NCBI GenBank assembly: GCA_002352225.1
Contig: DEIA01000004.1
Span: 4,518-68,517 of the forward strand
Source: Flammeovirgaceae bacterium UBA2786
Lineage (GTDB): Bacteria; Bacteroidota; Bacteroidia; Cytophagales; Cyclobacteriaceae
Reading direction: 5' to 3'
Length of the DNA: 64,000 bases
The translations under genes were made by a program, and so were the position numbers. The notes under the pieces are model-generated. The model did not search any database and was not told where the DNA came from. It saw only the letters and a list, made by a program, of their open reading frames with translations. Below are positions 1 to 8,097 of the stretch, in pieces; the stretch's first letter is position 1, and every line of letters begins with the position of its first letter.

Positions 1-219
1 ACCGGCATTGATGTACGCACCGTAATGAGTGGAATTGCCGAACACTTTGCGCCAGAGGTTGTAATTGGTAAACAGGTTACCATTCTGGTAAACCTTGCCC
101 CGCGAAAAATAATGGGTGTTGAATCTCAAGGCATGATTCTGATGGCTGCTGATAAAGATGGTTCGTTAAAGATGCTGTCTCCCTCAGGCGAGGTAGTACC
201 GGGTTCGCAGGTTAGCTAA
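1..219 (+). CDS. metG: Methionyl-tRNA synthetase, C-terminal tRNA-binding domain (5' partial)
   Basis: Only the last 72 codons are present; the frame is open from base 1. The peptide contains the run VNLAPRKIMGVESQGMILMA and ends with PGSQVS, the hallmark of the C-terminal OB-fold (EMAPII/Trbp111-like) domain that many bacterial MetRS proteins carry for dimerisation and non-specific tRNA binding. The enzyme charges tRNA-Met with methionine in the cytoplasm. A stand-alone Trbp111/CsaA-type protein would end similarly, but in Bacteroidota this tail usually belongs to MetRS. The stop lies 5 nt from the end of the convergent gene at 225-533. Confidence 0.85.
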   Translation, partial: TGIDVRTVMSGIAEHFAPEVVIGKQVTILVNLAPRKIMGVESQGMILMAADKDGSLKMLSPSGEVVPGSQVS

Positions 220-224
220 AATTC

Positions 225-533
225 TCAGAGCGAGTTTACAATTTTACTCCACTTGCGTTTTTGACGGGTATGAAACGTACCAAGAATGGATTCCTGCCTC
301 TCTTCCAGGTAAGTTTGTAATTGCCCTGGCGAAGGCCGGCTTTTCAATTGCTCATAAAACCCGGCATTAATAGCTTCGATTTTATTCCGTTGTTCCGAAT
401 CTAATCGTAATTCATGTGCCCAAAAGGAAGGATCGTAAGGTACAGCCTCCAACGATTCAGCCTCTTGCCCAAACAGGGGGCCAGATAGGGTACAAATTAC
501 CAACGTTAATAAAATCACACCGGGTTTAATCAT
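225..533 (-). CDS. Small exported protein of unknown function
   Basis: 102 residues with a clear signal peptide (residues 1-22, cleavage after LFG). The mature part is short, charged and predicted helical, with an LRLDSEQRNKIEAIN stretch that resembles the LTxxQ-type helices of Spy/CpxP-like periplasmic proteins; that resemblance is weak and I do not assign the family. Function unknown. It faces metG tail to tail with a 5-nt gap, and tRNA-Glu with its terminator lies upstream on the same strand. Confidence 0.6.
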   Translation of the reverse strand: MIKPGVILLTLVICTLSGPLFGQEAESLEAVPYDPSFWAHELRLDSEQRNKIEAINAGFYEQLKSRPSPGQLQTYLEERQESILGTFHTRQKRKWSKIVNSL

Positions 534-683
534 GCGGCAAATTTAGTGAAGCACTTTAGTACAGCCTTAAGTCAAATTCGCCTTTTAGACGAACGCGTGA
601 AACGCATCGATAAAACGGACTGATAAAACAGATAGTGTTTGGTTGTAAAATTTTTGGGCCTGATGCGTAAAAGATGGAGAAAT

Positions 684-720
684 AAAAAAAGCCTTTAACT
701 GGTTGAAAGTCAAAGGCTTT
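684..720 (-). terminator. Rho-independent terminator of tRNA-Glu
   Basis: On the minus strand, AAAGCCTTTGAC and GTTAAAGGCTTT form a stem directly after the tRNA 3' end, followed by a run of T residues. It starts at the base next to the tRNA, so the primary transcript is a single short tRNA precursor. Confidence 0.8.
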
Positions 721-721
721 G

Positions 722-793
722 TAGTCCGTACGGGAATCGAACCCGTGTTACCAGAATGAAAATCTGGTGTCCTAACCCCTAGACGAACGGACC
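722..793 (-). tRNA. tRNA-Glu (anticodon TTC)
   Basis: Reading the minus strand, a complete cloverleaf is present: acceptor arms GGTCCGT and ACGGACT (first pair G-U), D-arm with TCGTCTAGGGGTTAGGA, anticodon stem CCAGA/TCTGG around a loop containing TTC, and a normal T-arm ACGGG-TTCGATT-CCCGT. The discriminator is A and no CCA is encoded, as is usual in Bacteroidota. A promoter (813-843) and a terminator (684-720) flank it, so it is a single-gene unit. Confidence 0.97.
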
Positions 794-812
794 ATTCTAA
801 AAATTGGAGGTG

Positions 813-843
813 CAAAGATAGATTCCCGTTCTGCAATTGCAAA
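813..843 (-). promoter_or_regulatory. Bacteroidota-type promoter of tRNA-Glu
   Basis: On the minus strand TTTG (840-843), a 19-nt spacer and TATCTTTG (813-820) match the Bacteroidota housekeeping consensus TTTG-N19-TAnnTTTG exactly. The -7 element ends 20 nt before the mature tRNA 5' end at 793, leaving room for a short leader. Confidence 0.8.
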
Positions 844-883
844 CGTAACCGTTAAAAAAGTTAGCCTCCATCGGTTTATTTCA

Positions 884-914
884 TTGGTTTTAGCAACAAG
901 GAAGTATAATTTTG
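884..914 (+). promoter_or_regulatory. Probable promoter of gapA
   Basis: TTG at 884-886, a 20-nt spacer and TAATTTTG at 907-914 fit the Bacteroidota sigma-A consensus. The start codon at 940 follows with a short leader of about 20 nt and no Shine-Dalgarno-like purine run, which is common in this phylum. Confidence 0.6.
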
Positions 915-939
915 ACATCGCATTTTAAAAATTTATACC

Positions 940-1938
940 ATGACAAAAGTTGGAATTAACGGCTTCGGTCGTATTGGTCGCCTGGCGTTCAGAGCTGCTA
1001 TTAATCGCAAAGACATTGAGATAGTTGGAATCAATGACCTGGTTGAGCCGGATTACATGGCTTACATGTTGAAATATGATTCTACACATGGCCGGTTTGA
1101 CGGCACAGTAGAAGTGAAGGATGGTAACCTGATCGTAAACGGAAAGAAAATCCGCGTTACTGCTGAAAAAGACCCTGCTAACCTAAAGTGGTCAGAAGTT
1201 GGTGCCGAGATAGTAATTGAATCAACCGGATTATTCTTAACGCAGGCAGATGGTCAAAAACATATTGCTGCTGGTGCTAAAAAAGTTGTATTCTCAGCCC
1301 CGGCAAAAGACGATACTCCAACGTTTGTAATGGGTGTTAATCATAAAAAATTATCAGCTCAACATACTATTGTATCGAATGCTTCTTGTACCACAAACTG
1401 TCTTGCTCCGTTAGCAAAAGTATTGAACGATAAGTTTGGTATAGCCGAAGGTTTAATGAGTACGGTTCATGCCGTTACCGCTACTCAAAAAACGGTTGAC
1501 GGGCCTTCTGCAAAGGACTGGCGCGGAGGCCGTGGCGGTTTTTCTAACATTATTCCTTCTTCAACAGGGGCTGCTAAAGCTGTGGGGCTTGTACTTCCTG
1601 AATTAAAAGGAAAACTTACCGGTATGTCATTCCGTGTTCCGGTAGCCGATGTTTCTGTTGTGGATCTTACTGTAAAATTAGATAAGGCTGCCTCTTACGA
1701 GGATATAAAGAAAGCTATGAAGGAAGCCTCAGAAGGCGAACTAAAAGGAATATTAGGATACACTGAAGATGATGTAGTATCGCAAGATTTTATTGGCGAT
1801 GCGCGTACATCAATCTTTGATGCTAAAGCCGGTATTGCGCTTAACGACAAGTTTGTGAAAGTAGTTGCCTGGTACGATAACGAATGGGGATATTCCAACA
1901 AGCTTATTGACTTAGTGCAGGAATTGGCTAAGTATTAA
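940..1938 (+). CDS. gapA: Glyceraldehyde-3-phosphate dehydrogenase, type I
   Basis: 332 residues, normal family length. It oxidises and phosphorylates glyceraldehyde 3-phosphate with NAD in central glycolysis. The Rossmann fingerprint GINGFGRIGR is at residues 5-14, and the active-site motif SNASCTTNCL places the nucleophilic cysteine at residue 150; the following histidine occurs in STVHAVTATQ. The C-terminal WYDNEWGYSN motif is intact. It stands alone between its own promoter (884-914) and a strong hairpin terminator (1955-1987). Nothing unusual. Confidence 0.98.
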   Translation: MTKVGINGFGRIGRLAFRAAINRKDIEIVGINDLVEPDYMAYMLKYDSTHGRFDGTVEVKDGNLIVNGKKIRVTAEKDPANLKWSEVGAEIVIESTGLFLTQADGQKHIAAGAKKVVFSAPAKDDTPTFVMGVNHKKLSAQHTIVSNASCTTNCLAPLAKVLNDKFGIAEGLMSTVHAVTATQKTVDGPSAKDWRGGRGGFSNIIPSSTGAAKAVGLVLPELKGKLTGMSFRVPVADVSVVDLTVKLDKAASYEDIKKAMKEASEGELKGILGYTEDDVVSQDFIGDARTSIFDAKAGIALNDKFVKVVAWYDNEWGYSNKLIDLVQELAKY

Positions 1939-1954
1939 GACGTAGATTTATTGT

Positions 1955-1987
1955 AAAAAAAGGTTGATCATTGTGATCAACCTTTTT
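1955..1987 (+). terminator. Strong symmetrical terminator after gapA
   Basis: A near-perfect inverted repeat: AGGTTGATCA, three-base loop TTG, TGATCAACCT, with seven A residues before it and six T residues after it. The symmetry means it can terminate on either strand, so it could also serve the minus-strand yjdF-like remnant that ends at 2034. Confidence 0.9.
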
Positions 1988-2033
1988 TGTTTTTGATAAG
2001 TCGTCAAAGAAGTGCCGATAGATAACCATACCT

Positions 2034-2675
2034 CTACCGTACATCGAATAATTTTTTAATGGAAGATACCACGCTGGTGGCCAGCACAGCTCCAATAGTA
2101 GCCAGAAAAATATCTTTCTGGGCATCCCATACATCGCCCTGCGTGCCGAGGTAAGCATCGCCTTGTGCCTGAAAAAACACATCGGCTACAGCCCACTCAA
2201 TCAGTTCGTAAAATGCACTTATCGATAGCGTGATTTCAAGGGGCAATACCCAGGCTACCCAAACCGGAAACCGTAACCAGTTAAGAAACATTTCGCGCAT
2301 AGGGTAGGCAAGCAGAAAGCCAAAACTAAAGTGTACAATCCGGTCGTAATGGTTACGTTTAAAATTGAAAATTTCCATAAGCCAATAGCCAAAAGGATTT
2401 TCTGCATTTCTTTATTTAGATCCATACACATGCAGGCACAGGTAAATACAAATAAGTAGATAACTTAAATCACTAAACTGGTACTTTCTGAAAGTAAAAA
2501 TCAGGAAGCCCAAAAAGAAAAATACCAGGGTGTTTTCTAAAAGCCAGTTGTTAATGTCGGTAGTGCCTGCAAGAGTAGAACCCCATACACCAACAAAAAC
2601 TAAAATGAATACGTGTAACCAACGGTTGGTTTTTAACGGGGTTTTGGAAGGAGAAATGGCAAGGCTAAAGGGCAT
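2034..2675 (-). pseudogene. yjdF: YjdF-like DUF2238 membrane protein split by an in-frame stop
   Basis: Two adjacent open frames on the minus strand are in the same phase and together give about 213 codons, the normal length of YjdF (DUF2238) inner-membrane proteins. The upstream half (from ATG at 2675) carries WLHVFILVFVGVWG and ends LHVYGSK; a single TAA codon at 2412-2414 interrupts it; reading on gives RNAENPFGYWLMEIFN and then the family core RNHYDRIVHFSFGFLLAYP. In the family a tyrosine normally sits where the TAA is, so one base change (TAT/TAC to TAA) explains the break. The downstream half could be restarted at ATG 2378 as a 114-residue product. Function of the family is not established. 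Alternatives: a sequencing error or stop-codon read-through. Confidence 0.75.
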
Positions 2676-2917
2676 GGCTTCGGATTTGGATATGTGGATG
2701 ACTAAAAATCTTAAATCTGTTTGTGAAATCAAAATGGTATAGGCTGCACTAAAAAAGGCGATTAGGAAAGTCAATTTTTGGATAATAGGTTAGGATTTGC
2801 GCAGCACGTGATTCCAGCGGTTTAAAACCGACTGGCCAATTAACCATTCGTTTACTATTTTGATGCAGACTGGTTATTTTTTTGCGACCTTAGCAATGGA
2901 ATTAATGTTGGATTTAC

Positions 2918-4825
2918 GTGGTGCGTATTATTTTTTCGCTATTAATCGGAGGCTTTGCGTGTACTGCATTTGGGCAAACGGCTATTACCAACGATGCAAT
3001 TGATGAACGGGTGTATCTCTTAAATGAATTGGAGTTCTTCATCGACTCCACTAATTCTGAAATATTCGATCAAGTATCATCTGCACAAAACAGTAACCGG
3101 TTTCAGCGAAGACCAGCCTATCAAAATAAAGATTACCGTTCGGGCGAATCGTACTGGATACGGTTTTCTGTTGAACACATTCCTACCGAAAAAGTATGGC
3201 TCATCGAATTTTATGATCAGACAATCGATCACATTGAAGCCTACCTTCCGCAACCCGATGGGACGTATGAAAAGAAAGTTATGGGTGATGCCCTTCCTTT
3301 TCAAAATAGAAAATTTAACCATAAAAATTTTGAAGTTCAATTATACCGGCACGACAATTCGCTTCAGTATTACTATTTTAAAGTTCAATCCCACGAGTTT
3401 GCGGATATCCGTATAGCCTTCCGTTCAGTCGATCGTTTTATCTCGTATTCACTCAACGAGTATTTTTTGTTTGGTACATTCTATGGCATGATTGTAATCA
3501 TTGCCCTGTATAATTTTCTGGTATTTCTGGCTATCCGCGAGATTAAAAACGTGTACTACATTTTCTATATAATAAGTGTAGCCTTATATGCCATGAGTCT
3601 GGATGGGGTAGGGTTTCAATACATCTGGTCTGCTTACCCGCAATGGAATAATTATGCATCGGGGATATTCTTATACTCAGTAATTCTTTGGGCGTTAATT
3701 TTTACCCGCAGATTCTTGAGTACACGCACCAAAGCGCCCAGGATTGATCAAGCCTTAAAAATTATGATAGTAATTCGAACGCTCGTATTTCTTTTCGAGC
3801 TGTTCTTCTATCCGGAATTTTTTGCCTTCCGGTTTATTGAGATAGTACCGCTGTCGTTAATCTTCTATTCGGGTGTATATATTTTGATGCGGGGGTATCG
3901 GCCGGCCCGGTATTTTGTTATTGCCTATGGGTTACTGCTGATCGGTTTTTTTGTGCGAAGCCTCGTCTTCTTTAATATCATTGCGCTTACTACCGTATCG
4001 CACTATAGTTTACACTTTAGTTTTGTAGTAGAGATGTTGTTTTTGACATTCGCTCTGGGCGATAGAATTACCATTCTTAAAGATAATCGGGATAGAGCGT
4101 TGCGTAGAATTATTCATCAGCACGAAGTAAACATGACTCTAAAGGATAAAGTTACACTGGAGTTGGAACAGAAAGTGGCAGAAAGAACAACCGAACTGAA
4201 TAACAAGAATGTAGAACTGGAGGAGATTAATACACGGCTAGTAAAACAAACACATGAAATCAACCAGATTAATTCTGTTCTGGATCTCGATAATTGGAAA
4301 TTGAAGAACCGGATAAAGGCGGTGTTGGAAGAACGCCTGATGGAGAAGACAATGGATTATGAAGAGTTCACCACATTGTATCCGGATTCATTGGCGTGTT
4401 ATCGTTTTTTGGGAGAACTAAAATGGGATAATACGTTTGCCTGCAGAAAGTGCGGAAACACAAAATACTTTGACGGAGCCCAGAAGTTTGCCCGGAGATG
4501 TACCCGTTGTGGCTACAATGAGTCAATAACCGCTTATACGGTTTTTCATGGAGTAAAATTTCCTATTGAAAAGGCATTTTATATTGCTTATCTGGCAGTG
4601 GCTGGTAAAAAGACTGCAACCCTGGAAGCCTTATCGGCCCAGTTAAACGTAGGCATTAATGCTATTTGGGGATTTAGAAAGAAAGTTTTAGAGAGGATTG
4701 AAGATTTGAACGAGCAGGGAAATGAGGTTACAGCTACAAAATGGCAAGATGTGATTCTTGATTATGAGCATAAAAACCAAAAATCAAAGGCTAAGTCCAG
4801 CCGACCTGAAAACGTTTCCGGATAA
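2918..4825 (+). CDS. 7TM (7TMR-DISM) sensor fused to an IS1595-type zinc-ribbon domain
   Basis: 635 residues starting at GTG; no in-frame ATG is near. Order: signal peptide (about 1-20); extracytoplasmic 7TMR-DISMED2-like domain (about 30-165, with SYWIRFSVEH); seven predicted membrane helices (about 180-395); a coiled coil (about 400-465); then a C-terminal domain with C509-x2-C512-x15-C528-x2-C531 followed by ITAYTVFHGVKFPIEKAFY and a helical segment that looks like an HTH. This last part closely resembles the N-terminal zinc-ribbon/DNA-binding region of IS1595-family transposases; the transposase catalytic domain is absent. 7TMR-DISM proteins usually end in kinase, cyclase or HTH output domains, so this one probably senses a ligand outside and uses the zinc ribbon as its output. 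It sits 227 nt upstream of the SusC gene, same strand, and could control that locus; this is inference. Confidence 0.85.
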   Translation: MVRIIFSLLIGGFACTAFGQTAITNDAIDERVYLLNELEFFIDSTNSEIFDQVSSAQNSNRFQRRPAYQNKDYRSGESYWIRFSVEHIPTEKVWLIEFYDQTIDHIEAYLPQPDGTYEKKVMGDALPFQNRKFNHKNFEVQLYRHDNSLQYYYFKVQSHEFADIRIAFRSVDRFISYSLNEYFLFGTFYGMIVIIALYNFLVFLAIREIKNVYYIFYIISVALYAMSLDGVGFQYIWSAYPQWNNYASGIFLYSVILWALIFTRRFLSTRTKAPRIDQALKIMIVIRTLVFLFELFFYPEFFAFRFIEIVPLSLIFYSGVYILMRGYRPARYFVIAYGLLLIGFFVRSLVFFNIIALTTVSHYSLHFSFVVEMLFLTFALGDRITILKDNRDRALRRIIHQHEVNMTLKDKVTLELEQKVAERTTELNNKNVELEEINTRLVKQTHEINQINSVLDLDNWKLKNRIKAVLEERLMEKTMDYEEFTTLYPDSLACYRFLGELKWDNTFACRKCGNTKYFDGAQKFARRCTRCGYNESITAYTVFHGVKFPIEKAFYIAYLAVAGKKTATLEALSAQLNVGINAIWGFRKKVLERIEDLNEQGNEVTATKWQDVILDYEHKNQKSKAKSSRPENVSG

Positions 4826-5052
4826 CAGGTTAATGCCATGCGTTGCACTTCATTGTTTTTTAACAGGGAAATTGCGATTTAATACTTGCGTAAATATGTC
4901 AGTTATCGTTTGAAATCAATGTTTTTATTGAGGTAAAACCCAATTTTTGCAACTTCCTGTTTGCGGTAAATAATACAACATATTATTATAAAATATTAGC
5001 CTTAATTGTTGCTATTATCAATATTCATACTGCGAAACAATCAAACTCGCGT

Positions 5053-8000
5053 ATGTCTATGATCAGAAAATTACTAGTAACTGCTTTATTATCAGCATTT
5101 TTGCTGAATACTGCAATGGCCCAGGACCGGGTTGTGTCTGGGAAAGTGACCTCTGCGGATGATGGAACCGGGCTTCCTGGAGTAAGTGTGTTGGTGCAGG
5201 GTACTACAAAAGGTACAGCTACTGATACGAACGGAGCTTATTCAGTTTCTCTCGCTTCGGGCGAAAGCACTCTTGTGTTTAGTTTTATTGGATTTAAAAC
5301 CCAGACAATTACAGTAGGCGCTCAAACCACTGTAGACGTTGTTCTGGAGACTGACGTTACCGCTCTGGAAGAAGTGGTAGTGGTAGGGTATGGTGTACAG
5401 AAAGAAAAAGACCTGACCTCATCAATCAGCACAATTAAATCAGATGAGCTAATCAAAACTCCGCAAGGCCAAGCCATGCAGGCCCTTCAGGGTAAAGTAA
5501 CAGGTGTACAGATTGTTAATACCGGTTCCCCCGGAAGTTCGCCAACAGTGCGTATTCGGGGTATTGGTTCCTATCCGGGAATTGGTAACACAAACCCATT
5601 GTATGTAGTAGATGGGATGTTTTTCGATAACATCGATTTTCTTAACCCGGCAGACATTGCGAATATTTCTGTTTTAAAAGATGCCTCAGCTGCTGCAATA
5701 TATGGTGTTCGGGCGGCTAACGGGGTAGTTTTAATTACTACTAAATCAGGAAGCTTTAATAAGAAGTCTGAAATTGTTTATGATGGATATGTAGGAACGC
5801 AGGTTGCCCAAAATGTTTTGAAAATGGCAAATGCTGAACAATTCACTAACATGGCACTTGAGTCTGGCTCGCCAGCTGATATTTCTTATATAGATGCGGC
5901 CATGCAGCGGTATGGAAGAAGCCGGGTTAATCCCAATGTGCCAGACATGAATACCGATTGGTATAAAGAAATTTTGCGCCCGGCTACTATTCAAAATCAT
6001 AGCATTAGTATTTCAGGTGGAGATAAGAATACCTCTTATTCAGTTGGAACCAGCTATTTCAAACAAGGTGGTATTCTGGATATGAAGAACAGCTATGAAC
6101 GTTTTAATGTTAGATTAAAACTGGATTATGCAGCCAACGATTGGATAACAGTAGGAGGTAATGCCATGTTAAGTAATGGTATGACTTACGGACAATCCGC
6201 ATCGGCCTGGAATGTAGCCTACTTTGCTGTGCCGGTTATGCCTGTAATAGACGAACAAAATACAAATGCATGGCCTGTACGCTACGCAAGTGCGCAAACC
6301 CTTGGATACCGCGATGGTAAGAACCCCTTTCCATATATGGACTACAGCAACAATCAGATTAGAACTCGGAAGATTTTGACAAACTTTTATGCAAAATTCA
6401 ATTTCTTTGAAGATAAACTAACTTTTCAAACTACATACAATGTAGGTGGTGCATTCCAGAATGAGCGTTATGTAGGGCTTCCGTATTACGTATCAAATGC
6501 ATTACAGAGAAACTTATCCAGCATAACGAAAACATCATACAACACATTTAATCAAATATGGGACAACGTACTGAACTACCGCGAGAGCTTCGGAAGCCAC
6601 AACGTAGAGGGTATGCTGGGTATGTCGTACCGCGATGAAGCCTGGGAAAGTTTATCAGGTTCCGGTAACGAATTACAATCTATTGATCGGGAAGATACCT
6701 GGTTTTTAAGTCAAACACCAACAGAATCCAGAACGGTAACAGATAATGGTAATCGCATTTATGGTCTCTCTTATTTTGGAAGAGCAGCCTATAACTACAA
6801 CGAAAAGTATTTTGTGTACGCCACCTTGCGAAGAGATGGAACGATGCAGTATCAGGAAAAATGGGGAACGTTCCCTGCTTTTGGTGCAGGTTGGGTGTTA
6901 TCAGAAGAAACTTTCATGAACGATTTACCGGTTAACTTCTTAAAACTAAGAGCAGGTTGGGGTAGGTTAGGAAACAGCAGTGTTCCTTCCAGTAGCGGAG
7001 CCAACACAGCCTCGGTTGTTACCACCGCGGTAAATGGTACGCTTCAGTCCGGAACGGTAGCAACCAATAATTTCTCCTATCTCTTTTGGGAAGAGGTGGA
7101 AGGAACTAACATAGGGTTAGATCTTGAAGTATTAAGTAACAGGTTAAAATTAACGGCAGACTATTACCTGAGAGATACCAAGAATGCAGCCATTCCTATT
7201 GTTACCCCCATTACAGGCCAGGTAGTAAGCCGCTCATTGGGTGTAATCAGAAACTCAGGTATTGAAGTAGCGTTAAACTGGAGTGATGAAATAACAAGCG
7301 GATTGAGATATAATGTGGGAGTTAATTTTACTACGGTTAAAAATGAAACCCGCGATATATATGGTCAGCCTTATGTTGATGGTGGATCAGCAGAGTTTCG
7401 CCAGCGTACCATTGTAGGGCAGCCATTGGCAGCGTTCTTTGGCTACGAAGTGCTTGGAGTTTATCAAACTACCGAACAGGTAGCGGCTGATCCAACAGCC
7501 GTTGCGCAGGGAGGTATAGTTCCCGGAGACTTCATTTACAAAGACCAGAATGGCGATAATGTAATTGATGATAAAGACCGCGTAGTATTAGGATCATATT
7601 TGCCCAAACTTACCTATGGTGCTAACCTGGGTGTTAGTTATAAAAACTTCGATTTGGGAGTAAATATTTACGGCCAAAGTGGAAACAAGATTTTGAACCG
7701 TAAGCGTGGTGAAATAATTTGGACCAACGATGGTAACATGGATGCGGACCTGGCTATTAACCGGTGGCATGGAGAGGGTACTTCTAACAAGTATCCTTCA
7801 TCTGCAGGGTTGCGAAAAGCGTGGAATCAGAAAATGAGCAATTATTTTGTTGAAGATGGTGCATTCTTCAGAATCCAGAACATTAACCTTTCGTACAACC
7901 TGAAAGAGAAAAATGTAGGTAACTTCAATTTGCCCGATATGCGGTTTACGCTAACAGCAGAACGCCCGCTTACCACATTTAACTACAATGGCTTTAATCC

Positions 8001-8079
8001 GGAAATAGCAGACGGTATTGATACACAAACCTATCCTATACCCGCTGTTTATACGGCAGGTGTTAGCATTAAATTTTAA
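5053..8079 (+). CDS. SusC/RagA-family TonB-dependent outer membrane transporter
   Basis: 1008 residues, typical length. Signal peptide at 1-23; a carboxypeptidase-regulatory-like domain (about 25-110, GKVTSADDGTGLPGVSVLV); the TonB box region LEEVVVVGYG; plug domain (about 115-235, with VRIRGIGS and YVVDGM); then the 22-strand beta-barrel ending in SIKF. It imports oligosaccharides across the outer membrane, using TonB energy, as a pair with the SusD lipoprotein that starts 18 nt downstream. No STN domain is present, so it is not itself an anti-sigma-linked transducer. ATG codons at 5053 and 5059 are both possible starts. The 227 nt upstream are AT-rich and show no convincing consensus promoter. 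Confidence 0.96.
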   Translation: MSMIRKLLVTALLSAFLLNTAMAQDRVVSGKVTSADDGTGLPGVSVLVQGTTKGTATDTNGAYSVSLASGESTLVFSFIGFKTQTITVGAQTTVDVVLETDVTALEEVVVVGYGVQKEKDLTSSISTIKSDELIKTPQGQAMQALQGKVTGVQIVNTGSPGSSPTVRIRGIGSYPGIGNTNPLYVVDGMFFDNIDFLNPADIANISVLKDASAAAIYGVRAANGVVLITTKSGSFNKKSEIVYDGYVGTQVAQNVLKMANAEQFTNMALESGSPADISYIDAAMQRYGRSRVNPNVPDMNTDWYKEILRPATIQNHSISISGGDKNTSYSVGTSYFKQGGILDMKNSYERFNVRLKLDYAANDWITVGGNAMLSNGMTYGQSASAWNVAYFAVPVMPVIDEQNTNAWPVRYASAQTLGYRDGKNPFPYMDYSNNQIRTRKILTNFYAKFNFFEDKLTFQTTYNVGGAFQNERYVGLPYYVSNALQRNLSSITKTSYNTFNQIWDNVLNYRESFGSHNVEGMLGMSYRDEAWESLSGSGNELQSIDREDTWFLSQTPTESRTVTDNGNRIYGLSYFGRAAYNYNEKYFVYATLRRDGTMQYQEKWGTFPAFGAGWVLSEETFMNDLPVNFLKLRAGWGRLGNSSVPSSSGANTASVVTTAVNGTLQSGTVATNNFSYLFWEEVEGTNIGLDLEVLSNRLKLTADYYLRDTKNAAIPIVTPITGQVVSRSLGVIRNSGIEVALNWSDEITSGLRYNVGVNFTTVKNETRDIYGQPYVDGGSAEFRQRTIVGQPLAAFFGYEVLGVYQTTEQVAADPTAVAQGGIVPGDFIYKDQNGDNVIDDKDRVVLGSYLPKLTYGANLGVSYKNFDLGVNIYGQSGNKILNRKRGEIIWTNDGNMDADLAINRWHGEGTSNKYPSSAGLRKAWNQKMSNYFVEDGAFFRIQNINLSYNLKEKNVGNFNLPDMRFTLTAERPLTTFNYNGFNPEIADGIDTQTYPIPAVYTAGVSIKF

Positions 8080-8097
8080 TTCATAACGTTGATATCT

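Noticed and set aside
585..842. 85-codon minus-strand frame over the tRNA-Glu gene
   Set aside because: It is the translation of the tRNA, its promoter and terminator; the tRNA is certain.
4400..4825. A real IS1595 insertion sequence
   Set aside because: No catalytic DDE/N domain, no inverted repeats or target duplication, and the frame is continuous with the 7TM protein, so it is a fusion domain and not an element.
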